Of a stretch of DNA of 14,593 bases, positions 6,779 through 14,209 are shown piece by piece. Source of the stretch: Smithella sp. (GTDB lineage: Bacteria; Desulfobacterota; Syntrophia; Syntrophales; Smithellaceae); the NCBI GenBank assembly GCA_012797505.1, contig JAAZOZ010000024.1, positions 1 through 14,593 on the forward strand, in the 5' to 3' direction. Both the position numbers and the translations under genes were made by a program. The notes beneath the pieces are model-generated. The model was not told where the DNA came from, did not search any database, and worked only from the letters and a program-made list of their open reading frames with translations. The stretch's first letter is position 1. Every line of letters starts with the position of its first letter.

Positions 6779-8251
6779 ATGCAAAAACCGGCGGAAGGGA
6801 AAAATACCGTTGTCATCGGCTCGGGCGCCGGCGGCCTTTCCGCGGGCATTCTGCTGGCGCTTCTGGGCTTTCGCGTGACGATTGTGGAAAAAAACGAAGA
6901 ACCGGGCGGCCTGATGCGCTCGTATTCACGCGGGGGAATCGACTGTCCGGTGGGTGTGCACTATGTCGGCGCGCTGGGGGCTTCCGAACCCCTGGGCAAA
7001 ATGTTCCGCGTGCTGGGCATTGACCCGGAAAGCCTGTTTTCCCGCATGGAAAACAGGGCCGTCACCGACCGCTATATTTTTGATGATTTTGTCTTTGATC
7101 TGCCCGAGGGCCTGGACGCTTACGAAAAAAATCTCCGGGAAGCCTGTCCCGCGAACCGCGCCGCGCTGGACGCGCTGATAAACGGGCTGCGCGCAACCGC
7201 AGGCGTCATGGCGGCATCGCCTTTCTTCTTTGACGGCGGCAGCCCCTTTTCCAACATGGATTCCTTCCGTCCGATGGGAGAACTGCTCGACTGCCTGGGA
7301 GCGTCCCCAAAACTGAGGGCGGTTCTGGCGGCGCCCTGCCAGCTGATCGGCGTCGCGCTCGAGGATTGTCCGGTCATTTTTCATCAGATGGTCACGGCCG
7401 GATATTTGTTTTCATCCTGGCGTCCGAAAAGCGGGCGGCGTCTGGCGGACGCCTTCGCGGCGCGGTTTGAGGAGCTGGGCGGACGGTTGCTGCCGGGCTT
7501 TACCGTCCGGCATGTCCGCACCCGGCAGGGACGCGTAACCGGGGTCGATCTGGAAGAGGGCGATTTCCTGCCCGCGGACGCGGTGGTGGCGGCCATTCAT
7601 CCCAAGGTCCTGCTCGGACTGCTGGACCAGGACGCTCTGAAGGCCTCCCTGCGGGAGAGAATTTCCGGTCTGGAGGAAACCAACGGCGTCCTGGCCGTAC
7701 AGGCCGGCGTGGATGCGCAGGCCCATCCTGCCGTCGATTACAATCTTTACCGGCTCCGGGTCAACGACCGCGGAGAAATTGAAAACGGCTTTTTTTATCA
7801 GGTGCTCCGGGGCGACGGACGGGAAACAAATCTGCTGTCCATCATCACCCGCTCGCATTATCGCGACTGGCGCCGGTGGGAAAACACCGCGACGGGGCGG
7901 CGCGGCGAGACCTACGAACGGGAAAAAAAGGCGCTGGCGGACAAACTCGTTGCCGAATCGTCCGCCGTCTTCGGCCCCCTGAAAAACCTCCGTCTTCTGG
8001 ATGTCTTCACGCCGCTTTCGCTGCGCGACTTCGTGAACTGCCCGGAAGGTTCCTGCTACGGCGTCCTGCGCTCTTCCCGGCAGTTGCTCAAAATCGCATC
8101 GCTTGGCAAACTTCCCGTCGGCGGGCTTTATCTGGCCGGACAAAACGCTCTGGCCCCGGGGCTGATGGGGTGCCTCCTGGGGTCCTTCGCCGTGGCGCGG
8201 AAGATGGCGGGGCATGAGCATTTCGGCAAGGAACTCGAGCGGTTACTCTAA
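6779..8251 (+). CDS. NAD(P)/FAD-dependent oxidoreductase, RetSat/CrtISO-like
   Basis: This 490-residue flavoprotein has an N-terminal FAD-binding fold with VVIGSGAGGLSAG (G14, G16, G19) and the ribose-binding Glu37 in VTIVEKNEEPGG. The following DCPVGVHYVG (55-64) is like the region after the FAD loop in retinol saturases and carotenoid isomerases. The C-terminal GGLYLAGQNALAPGLMG completes the FAD site. These relatives act on conjugated polyenes by saturating, desaturating or isomerising double bonds. The ATG at 6779 is chosen over an in-frame one at 6686 because the latter overlaps the lipoprotein gene and adds 31 unrelated residues; AGGA lies 8 bp before the chosen start. It sits inside the operon between the lipoprotein and ACP genes, so its substrate is probably the ACP-bound or finished chain. 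The reaction direction cannot be told. Confidence 0.85.
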   Translation: MQKPAEGKNTVVIGSGAGGLSAGILLALLGFRVTIVEKNEEPGGLMRSYSRGGIDCPVGVHYVGALGASEPLGKMFRVLGIDPESLFSRMENRAVTDRYIFDDFVFDLPEGLDAYEKNLREACPANRAALDALINGLRATAGVMAASPFFFDGGSPFSNMDSFRPMGELLDCLGASPKLRAVLAAPCQLIGVALEDCPVIFHQMVTAGYLFSSWRPKSGRRLADAFAARFEELGGRLLPGFTVRHVRTRQGRVTGVDLEEGDFLPADAVVAAIHPKVLLGLLDQDALKASLRERISGLEETNGVLAVQAGVDAQAHPAVDYNLYRLRVNDRGEIENGFFYQVLRGDGRETNLLSIITRSHYRDWRRWENTATGRRGETYEREKKALADKLVAESSAVFGPLKNLRLLDVFTPLSLRDFVNCPEGSCYGVLRSSRQLLKIASLGKLPVGGLYLAGQNALAPGLMGCLLGSFAVARKMAGHEHFGKELERLL

Positions 8252-8322
8252 TGCTGGACGACTTCGCTGAATTATGTTAGCTTTCCGGGCACTTTTGCCG
8301 CTAAAGGAGACATCTGCAGATC

Positions 8323-8595
8323 ATGACACGCCAGGAAATTGAAAAGGAAATCCGCGCCATCTTCTTGAGGGAATTCGAGGTGGAAAACCCCGAACCGGAC
8401 GTGAATCTGCGGGATGCCTACGGTTTTGACAGCATCGACGCCATCGAGCTGCTCATGGAAATTGAAAAGGTTCTGGGGACGGAGCTGACGCAGGCGGAAA
8501 AAAAGAAAGCCATGGACATCCGGACGCTGAACCAGATTATTGACTATGTACAAATACTGGCCGATTGCCGGCAAACCGAATCGGAGAAAAACTAA
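8323..8595 (+). CDS. Acyl carrier protein of the cluster
   Basis: This 90-residue acidic protein has the four-helix ACP layout with the phosphopantetheine site at Ser37 in GFDSIDAIELLMEIE. Housekeeping ACPs usually have DSLD; DSID with a long charged tail suggests a specialised carrier. It would hold the growing chain for the ketosynthase, reductase and dehydratase of the operon, and receive the starter unit from the AMP-ligase. AAAGGAG lies 13 bp before the ATG, a long spacing similar to that before the ketoreductase gene. The stop codon directly abuts the ketosynthase start (TAAATG), so the two are coupled. Only one ACP is present, whereas described aryl polyene clusters have two. Confidence 0.92.
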   Translation: MTRQEIEKEIRAIFLREFEVENPEPDVNLRDAYGFDSIDAIELLMEIEKVLGTELTQAEKKKAMDIRTLNQIIDYVQILADCRQTESEKN

Positions 8596-9837
8596 ATGAC
8601 CGAGCGTCGAGTGGTCATCACGGCGGCGTCGGCCATCACCCCCATCGGGCATGGCCAAAAGCCCATCGTCGAAAGCCTTGTAAACGGGAAATCCGGAGTG
8701 GCAACCCTGCGCGATGACCATTTCGTCAGCCGTTTTATTCATTCCCGCGTTTACGGAACCGTCGGCTATCCGATCGAATACGATTTCAGCCGACAGCACC
8801 GCAAAACCATGGGGCCCGTGTCCTACTATGCGTGTCAGGTCGCCAAAGAAATTCTGGAGCAGGCCGGCCTGCCGCGAAATTTTGTAACGGGCGGCCGGCT
8901 GGGCATTGCCTTCGGATCGATTCACGGATCGCCCACCGTGCAGCGGGAAATTTACAGGATTTTCTTCAACGCCGGCGACCGCGAAAGCTATCAGGGAATC
9001 GGCGCGGTGGACTATCTCAAATCCATGGTGCACACAACCGCCGTCAACATTTCCAAGATGTTCGGCATCACCGGCCGGATCATTTCCTCCGGAACGGCCT
9101 GCACTACGTCCAGCCAGTCCATCGGCTACGGATACGAAGCCGTCAAATACGGCCTGCAGGACGCGATGCTCTGCGGCGGCGCGGACGAATACGACACCAC
9201 CACTGTCGCGGTTTTCGACAACCTGCTCGCCTGCTCGACCGCCTTCAACGACCGGCCCGAACAGACGCCCCGCCCCTTTGACCGCGCGCGCGACGGTCTG
9301 GTGGTCGCCGAGGGCGCCGGCGCCGTGATGCTGGAGGAGTATGAATTTGCCCGAAAGCGGGGCGCGGAGATTCTGGCGGAGGTCATCGGTTTTGCCTGCA
9401 ACTCCAACGGCGGCGACCTGATCCTTCCCAATCTGGACGGCATCACCAAAACCCTGAAACTGGGTCTCGAAAATGCCCGGATTCATCCGTCCGACGTCGA
9501 TCTGATCAGCGCGCACGCCACGGCCACCAAAATGGGCGACATCATCGAGGCGCAGGCCACGGGCGCGGTCTTCGGCAAGACTCCGGCCGTAGTGGCCCTC
9601 AAAAGCTACATGGGGCACACCATGGCGGCCTGCGGCGCGATCGAAACGGTTGTAACGCTGTATATGATGCAGGAGGGCTTCATCGCCCCGACGCTCCATC
9701 TGGAAGAAATCGACGACCGCTGCGCGATGATCCGCCATGTTCAAAAGCCGGAGGAAACTCCGGTCAAGACTGCGGCCATTCAGAATTTTGCCTTCGGCGG
9801 CGTCAACACCAGCCTGCTGATCCGAAAGTTGACCTGA
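8596..9837 (+). CDS. Beta-ketoacyl-ACP synthase (FabF/APE-type ketosynthase)
   Basis: This 413-residue thiolase-fold enzyme condenses an acyl chain with malonyl-ACP. The catalytic triad is intact: Cys169 in SSGTACTTSS, His308 in SAHATATKMGD and His341 in KSYMGHTMAACG, with Lys336 in place. Family FabF has AHGTST at the first His; HATAT is a variant I associate with ketosynthases of aryl polyene clusters. The C-terminal NFAFGGVNTSLLIRK is typical. An intact Cys shows that this is an active synthase, not a chain-length factor, and no second ketosynthase-like gene is present in the window. It starts at the base after the ACP stop codon and ends 6 bp before the acyltransferase gene. Confidence 0.93.
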   Translation: MTERRVVITAASAITPIGHGQKPIVESLVNGKSGVATLRDDHFVSRFIHSRVYGTVGYPIEYDFSRQHRKTMGPVSYYACQVAKEILEQAGLPRNFVTGGRLGIAFGSIHGSPTVQREIYRIFFNAGDRESYQGIGAVDYLKSMVHTTAVNISKMFGITGRIISSGTACTTSSQSIGYGYEAVKYGLQDAMLCGGADEYDTTTVAVFDNLLACSTAFNDRPEQTPRPFDRARDGLVVAEGAGAVMLEEYEFARKRGAEILAEVIGFACNSNGGDLILPNLDGITKTLKLGLENARIHPSDVDLISAHATATKMGDIIEAQATGAVFGKTPAVVALKSYMGHTMAACGAIETVVTLYMMQEGFIAPTLHLEEIDDRCAMIRHVQKPEETPVKTAAIQNFAFGGVNTSLLIRKLT

Positions 9838-9843
9838 CGAAAG

Positions 9844-10635
9844 ATGTCCCTCACCCGATTTTCCCGGCTCGCCGTCAATTTCTGCATCACATTGGGGCTC
9901 TGGGCCTATTTTACACTGGGTTATCTCCTGTTGATGTTCGTTTTGTTCATCCCCTGCTATCTGAGGCTGAAAGCCGGCGACGCTGTTTTGCAGAAATTAT
10001 TCCACGTCCATCTGAAGATTTTTTTCGTCCTGGTGGGCTTCATGTCCCCCGGCGTCCGGTTCGCCGTTTCCGAAGACGTCCGGAGGCTCCGCTCCTCCAT
10101 CATCGTCTGCAACCACCTTTCCTATCTGGACCCCATCCTGCTGGTGTCCCTCTTCCCGCGGCAAACCACCATTGTCAAAAATACTTTTTTCAGCGTCCCC
10201 ATCTTCGGCTGGTTTTTGCGCAAGGCGGGTTATGTGCCCTCCTCCCCCACCGAAATGTACGGACCGGCGATGATCAACCACCTGGAGAGCATCAAGCGCC
10301 AACTGGCGGCGGGAGGCAATCTGTTTGTCTTTCCGGAAGGCACACGCGGCCGCGAAGGCAGGCTTGCGCCCTTCAACCGCGGCGTGTTCAGCATCGCCAG
10401 GTACTGCAATACGGGTTTAAAATTGGTGTTGATCCGCAACACCGACCGGCTGTTTCGCCCCGGCTCATTCTCGTTTGATACAAGGGGGGAATTTACGGTT
10501 TCGATGGAATGGATCGGATCGCTGACGGAGAATGACCTGAAAAATTCTTCCATCAGTGCGGCGGCCGATCAGGCCCGAACGCTTTTCGAACGAAAAATCA
10601 GAGAGACACAAACCGGCGGCGACGCGCAGGAATAA
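9844..10635 (+). CDS. PlsC-type lysophospholipid acyltransferase-family protein
   Basis: This 263-residue membrane protein belongs to the 1-acylglycerol-3-phosphate acyltransferase family. The catalytic NHLSYLDP (His91, Asp96; H-x4-D) and the phosphate-binding FPEGTRG (163-169) are present. Two hydrophobic segments at about 12-42 and 57-68 anchor the N-terminus at the inner membrane. These enzymes move an acyl chain from ACP or CoA onto a glycerolipid or similar acceptor. Located 6 bp after the ketosynthase with no strong ribosome binding site (GAAAG only), it is probably translated by coupling. Aryl polyene clusters also contain such acyltransferases, thought to attach the polyene to a lipid anchor; that role here is inference. 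Housekeeping PlsC is less likely because of the operon context. Confidence 0.87.
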   Translation: MSLTRFSRLAVNFCITLGLWAYFTLGYLLLMFVLFIPCYLRLKAGDAVLQKLFHVHLKIFFVLVGFMSPGVRFAVSEDVRRLRSSIIVCNHLSYLDPILLVSLFPRQTTIVKNTFFSVPIFGWFLRKAGYVPSSPTEMYGPAMINHLESIKRQLAAGGNLFVFPEGTRGREGRLAPFNRGVFSIARYCNTGLKLVLIRNTDRLFRPGSFSFDTRGEFTVSMEWIGSLTENDLKNSSISAAADQARTLFERKIRETQTGGDAQE

Positions 10636-10636
10636 A

Positions 10637-10649
10637 CCCCTTGTAGGGG
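10637..10649 (+). other. Small hairpin between acyltransferase and cupin genes
   Basis: CCCCT (10637-10641) and AGGGG (10645-10649) form a 5-bp stem with a 3-nt loop immediately after the acyltransferase stop. There is no T-run, so it is not an intrinsic terminator. It may modulate message stability or be a remnant of a GTAGGGG-type repeat. Confidence 0.3.
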
Positions 10650-10664
10650 CATCGGGGAGGAAGC

Positions 10665-11141
10665 ATGAAACAAATCACCCACCAAATGGCGGAGGAATGG
10701 ATCGCGGCGGCGGTCCGCAGCCCGCGGCTTCGGACCAACTACAACATCCACGAATCCCTGTCCGATCCGATCCAGCGGCTGTTTGTCGCCGCGGGGCGCG
10801 GATCCTATTTCCGCCCGCATCTGCACTTGGGAAAAAGCGAGTTCGCTATGGTGCTCCGCGGTTGTTTCGACGTCTTTACGTTTGACGCTCATGGTCTGGT
10901 TGCCGGGCGGGTCTGCATCGGCCCGGCCGAAGAAACGTTCGCGCTGGAAATCCCGGCCGACACCTTCCACACCTGGATTCCGCTGGCGGAAGTCTCCGTC
11001 TTCTTCGAAGTCAAGAAGGGCCCTTATGATCCGGCAACCTCGATGGTCTTCGCGCCCTGGGCGCCCGAAGAAGGCTCTCCGGACACGGCAGTTTTCCAGT
11101 CAAAACTTCTGGCGGCGCGCGCCGGCGACCGCATCGCGTGA
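10665..11141 (+). CDS. WbuC-family cupin-fold metalloprotein
   Basis: This 158-residue protein shows the WbuC pattern: LRTNYNIHESLSDPIQRLF, then the metal-site-like FRPHLHLGKSEFAMVLRG with its HxH and downstream Glu, a second cupin motif with IPADTFHTW, FFEVKKGPYDP and the family signature FAPWAPEEGSP. WbuC proteins are small cupins usually found in O-antigen or surface-polysaccharide gene clusters, and their reaction is unknown to me. It has its own strong GGGGAGG ribosome binding site 29 bp after the acyltransferase and ends the operon, followed by a repeat hairpin. Its presence suggests that the cluster product may involve a sugar or another surface component, but it may simply be a passenger gene. 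The family is clear; the function is open. Confidence 0.82.
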   Translation: MKQITHQMAEEWIAAAVRSPRLRTNYNIHESLSDPIQRLFVAAGRGSYFRPHLHLGKSEFAMVLRGCFDVFTFDAHGLVAGRVCIGPAEETFALEIPADTFHTWIPLAEVSVFFEVKKGPYDPATSMVFAPWAPEEGSPDTAVFQSKLLAARAGDRIA

Positions 11142-11151
11142 AAGATCGAAA

Positions 11152-11194
11152 AGGAAACGGTCGCGACCGGCCTGCGGGTGACAGGCCGTTTCCT
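11152..11194. repeat. Inverted-repeat hairpin between convergent genes; possible terminator
   Basis: AGGAAACGG (11152-11160) pairs with CCGTTTCCT (11186-11194). Inside are an alternative hairpin CGGCCTG (11168-11174)/CAGGCCG (11182-11188) and a perfect palindrome GGTCGCGACC (11159-11168). Read on the minus strand the outer stem is followed by TTTTC, so it could end transcription of the small monooxygenase gene. Both arms closely resemble those of the element at 2542-2616 (GG-AACGGTC-CGA on the left, ACA-GGCCGTT-CCTACGG on the right). The TAG stop of the leftward monooxygenase lies in its right arm. Confidence 0.65.
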
Positions 11195-11492
11195 ACGGCT
11201 TCGCCCGCTGGACTTCCTTCATCACCGTCATTTCCGGCCGGCCGCCGATAAAAGCGGCGCTGGCCGAGAAAAATTCCTTGAAGTGCGGCGTGGAGGAATG
11301 AAACTCCAGGGCGGCTTTGTCCCTGTACTGTTCGACCACGACCAGCACGTCGGGATTGGCTTTATCCCGGTTGAGCGAATACAGAAGCGTCCCCTCTTCC
11401 GAAGCGACTTTGGAGATCAACACCGAGAAGGCGGCCATGGCTTCATCCATCTTCCCCTCTTTCACCGGCAACTTGGCAATAACGGTAATCAT
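11193..11492 (-). CDS. Antibiotic biosynthesis monooxygenase (ABM) domain protein, YgiN-like
   Basis: This 99-residue protein is a single dimeric ferredoxin-like ABM domain. Diagnostic stretches are EGTLLYSLNRDKANPDVLVV and EQYRDKAALEFHSSTPHF, with His65 and His70 near the usual active-site position. Family members include quinol monooxygenase YgiN and cofactor-free oxygenases of polyketide tailoring; many have no known substrate. The start at 11492 is preceded by GGGAGGTG; an upstream in-frame ATG at 11624 would add 44 residues of poor character. It lies convergent to the polyene-like operon, so it is not co-transcribed with it. Its stop codon is inside a repeat hairpin. It may protect against quinones or reactive species, or act on the cluster product; neither can be decided. 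Confidence 0.85.
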   Translation of the reverse strand: MITVIAKLPVKEGKMDEAMAAFSVLISKVASEEGTLLYSLNRDKANPDVLVVVEQYRDKAALEFHSSTPHFKEFFSASAAFIGGRPEMTVMKEVQRAKP

Positions 11493-11744
11493 CGAAACAC
11501 CTCCCGGATGGTTTTTTGAAGCTTTTCCGACTAGATGTGCCCCCATAGCATAAACACACCCCAAGTAGCAAGCGCTTCGGGATAACAACCAGGAGATCAT
11601 TGAAAAAACAGATAAAATATGCAATGAATACTATCAAATCGCGATTGCATTTGCCCAAACGGTTTTAATAGTCATACGGTTTACCAACGCGCCGGCCGGT
11701 CGCAAAAACCGGCGACCGGGAGTGAAGTAAGGAAATTCGCTTTC
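11493..11744. other. Divergent intergenic region with leader hairpin
   Basis: This 252-bp region lies between the leftward monooxygenase and the rightward sensor. It contains CCGGTCGC (11696-11703) paired with GCGACCGG (11712-11719), an 8-bp stem with an 8-nt loop in the sensor leader, about 25 bp before the ATG. An AT-richer stretch at 11600-11670 could hold promoters for both directions (for example TTGCAT near 11645 with TAATAG near 11666), but no pair is convincing. Confidence 0.45.
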
Positions 11745-14183
11745 ATGGATCCCTTTGGAATTGCATTGATCCTATTTGTTTCCGCCCTTTTCTCCGGCGG
11801 CCTTGCGGCCTATGCCTGGCGTCGCCGCGGCACACCGGGAACCGGCATTGTCTTTTTTTTAATGCTGGGCACAACGATCGCGGTGTTCGCCTACGGAATG
11901 GAACTTCTCTCCACCACCCTTGCCGACAAAATGATCTGGGTGAGAATCCGCTACACGGGAACCGCCCTGATTTATCCGATGTATCTGCTGTTTGCGCTGT
12001 GGCACACCAACAAGCAGAAATGGCTTGCAGCCGGCCGCGTCGCCCTGTTGCTGGTCCTGCCGGTCTTCTCCGTGATCGGGCTCTTTACCAATTCCCTCCA
12101 TCACCTGCACTATACCTGGGTCGGACTGGATACGAATGGCCCCTTTCCCATGATCGTCAAAACGTACGGACCCCTGTACGGGTTTTACGTCATCACCTCG
12201 TTTGGTTATGTGCTGCTGGCGCTGGCCATCCTGGGATCAAACTATTTACTCACCCCCTCCTTTTTTCGGCGGCAGACGGCCGCGCTGCTGATCGGGACGG
12301 GTGTCCCGCTGGCGGCCGCACTGCTTTATATCGCCGGCGTGAAACCTCTGGGAGGATTGAACATCCTCCCCTTTGCCTACATTCTTTCCAGTCTGACGGC
12401 CGCGTGGATCATCCTGGGTCAAAAGCTTTTCGGTCTGCGGCCCGTCGCACACGGAACGATCTTCGAAAACATGACCGACGGATTTGTTGTGCTGAACAAG
12501 GAACTTAAAATTGTGGACGCCAATCCCCCTGCTCTGCGCCTGCTGAACCTTTCGCCGGAGGCGCTGGGTCAATTCGGGAACAGGGCGTTTGTCCGTCACC
12601 CGTCGCTGATCCGGCTGATTCATTCGGAACCTCATGGCCACGTGCAAATTGAACAGGACGGACGGATCTTCGACGCGTTCAGAGCCTCTCTCACCGACCA
12701 GCAAAAAAATCTGGCCGGCCATTTGATCAGTCTGCGCGACGTCACCTCCATCAAGCGGGCAGAGAATGCTCTGCGGCAAAGCGAACTGCGGTTCCGCCAG
12801 ATTTCCCACCTGACCTCGGACATTCTCTACTCCTGTACAACCGACCAGGACGGAAACTTCGCAATCGACTGGATATCCGGCAACACCGCGGCCGTCACGG
12901 GCTATTCCATCGAGGAAATCAAGGCGCAGTCCTGCTGGCGCTTCCTGGTGACGGAGGAAGATCTTTCGCTTTTCGAGGAAAATGTGACCGGGCTTGACCC
13001 GGGCCAGTCGCGGACCGCCGATCTTCGCCTCCGCCACAAGAACGGCAAAACGGTCTGGGTGGTTTCTCACGCCGAGTGTGTGAGGGAGCCTCAAGACCCG
13101 GAAACGATCCGCCTCTACGGCGGACTGGTGGACATCACCTCCCGCAAGCGGGCGGAGGAGGAACTTCTAAAAAACGAAAGCCAATACCGGTTTCTGACCG
13201 AAAACATGAACGACGTCCTGTGGATGATGGATCTGAATCTGCGGACCGTTTATGTCACCCCCTCCATCGAAGCCGTTCTCGGCTTCACTCAGGAGGAACG
13301 CCTTCGTCAGAGCGTTGAGGAACAACTAACGCCCGAATCGCTCAGGATCGCCCGGGAGACGCTGGCCCGGGAAAGAGTCTTTGAAGGACAGCCAGGCTTT
13401 CGCACAAGGAAAGCGACGTTGACACTGGAATTCTACCACCGGGACGGATCCACCCGCCGGCTGGAGACGATTGTCAGCGGCCTCTTTGACGATCAGGGCA
13501 GACTGACCGGTCTCTACGGCGTCTCGAGGGACGTTACCGAACGCAAGGAAACGGAAACCAGAATCCTGCAGTATTCGGAGGCGCTCAGAGAAAGAAACAA
13601 GGAGCTTCATTGTCTCTATTCCGTGTCGGAGCTGGTCCGGAAGGAAGAAATCTCTCAGGAAGACATTCTTTCAGCGTCCGCCTCCCTTATCGCGCAGTCC
13701 TATTTTTGTCCGGAGATCACCGGCTGTCGGATTTCGTGGGAAGATCGGGAATACAAGACGGAAAACTTCGCCCCGACCTCCTGGATGCAGACGAGCGCCA
13801 TCCGGGTGCGCGGCAAAGAGGTTGGGAAAATCGACGTCTGCTACCTTGAGCTGCGGCCGGAAAAAGACGAGGGCCCTTTTTTAAAGGAAGAGCGCAAGTT
13901 CCTTGACGGCATCGCCGGGCTGCTGGGAAAATCGTACGAACGGCGGCTGGCCGTCGGAGAGCGGGAAAAGCTCATCGGGGAACTTCAAAATGCCCTGCAG
14001 GAGGTCAAGACCCTGACGGGCATGCTTCCGATCTGCGCGTCGTGCAAAAAAATACGAAACGACCAGGGATACTGGGAAAAAATCGAGCGTTACATCGGAG
14101 AACGCTCGTCGGTCCGGTTCAGCCACGGAATTTGTCCGGAGTGCGCGCAGAAATTGTATCCGGACCTGAACCTTAAAAAATAA
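11745..14183 (+). CDS. Membrane PAS sensor protein with C-terminal CxxC/CxxC tail, no kinase domain
   Basis: This 812-residue protein starts with about seven hydrophobic segments (residues 5-228) resembling the 7TM input domain of histidine kinases (YAWRRRGTPG, LFTNSLHHLHYTW). Three PAS domains follow at about 236-338, 344-470 and 475-601, each with an ending such as RDVTSIKRAE, VDITSRKRAE or RDVTERKETE. After a short coiled coil (600-625) comes a GAF-like module (617-735) with LHCLYSVSELV, CPEITGCRISW and DEGPFLKEERKFL. The end (745-805) is KTLTGMLPICASCKKIRN...GYWEKIERYI...FSHGICPECAQKLYP, with Cys764, Cys767, His794, Cys797 and Cys800 set up as a likely zinc site. There is no H-box histidine, HATPase, GGDEF or receiver domain. 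It probably senses a small molecule at the membrane, but the output is unknown. AAGGA lies 12 bp before the ATG. Confidence 0.88.
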   Translation: MDPFGIALILFVSALFSGGLAAYAWRRRGTPGTGIVFFLMLGTTIAVFAYGMELLSTTLADKMIWVRIRYTGTALIYPMYLLFALWHTNKQKWLAAGRVALLLVLPVFSVIGLFTNSLHHLHYTWVGLDTNGPFPMIVKTYGPLYGFYVITSFGYVLLALAILGSNYLLTPSFFRRQTAALLIGTGVPLAAALLYIAGVKPLGGLNILPFAYILSSLTAAWIILGQKLFGLRPVAHGTIFENMTDGFVVLNKELKIVDANPPALRLLNLSPEALGQFGNRAFVRHPSLIRLIHSEPHGHVQIEQDGRIFDAFRASLTDQQKNLAGHLISLRDVTSIKRAENALRQSELRFRQISHLTSDILYSCTTDQDGNFAIDWISGNTAAVTGYSIEEIKAQSCWRFLVTEEDLSLFEENVTGLDPGQSRTADLRLRHKNGKTVWVVSHAECVREPQDPETIRLYGGLVDITSRKRAEEELLKNESQYRFLTENMNDVLWMMDLNLRTVYVTPSIEAVLGFTQEERLRQSVEEQLTPESLRIARETLARERVFEGQPGFRTRKATLTLEFYHRDGSTRRLETIVSGLFDDQGRLTGLYGVSRDVTERKETETRILQYSEALRERNKELHCLYSVSELVRKEEISQEDILSASASLIAQSYFCPEITGCRISWEDREYKTENFAPTSWMQTSAIRVRGKEVGKIDVCYLELRPEKDEGPFLKEERKFLDGIAGLLGKSYERRLAVGEREKLIGELQNALQEVKTLTGMLPICASCKKIRNDQGYWEKIERYIGERSSVRFSHGICPECAQKLYPDLNLKK

Positions 14184-14209
14184 GCGCCCGAGTCGCCGGG
14201 AACGGAGGT

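Noticed and set aside
8272..9744. 490-codon open frame on the minus strand opposite the ACP and ketosynthase
   Set aside because: It lies exactly antisense to two genes with intact catalytic motifs, and its composition (rich in Gly, His, Val, Asp) is that of a GC-rich shadow frame.
11493..11624. Upstream start for the small monooxygenase
   Set aside because: Adds 44 residues unlike the ABM family; GGGAGGTG marks the ATG at 11492.
12246..13094. 282-codon minus-strand open frame inside the sensor gene
   Set aside because: Shadow of the sensor coding frame; no ribosome binding site or recognisable motif.
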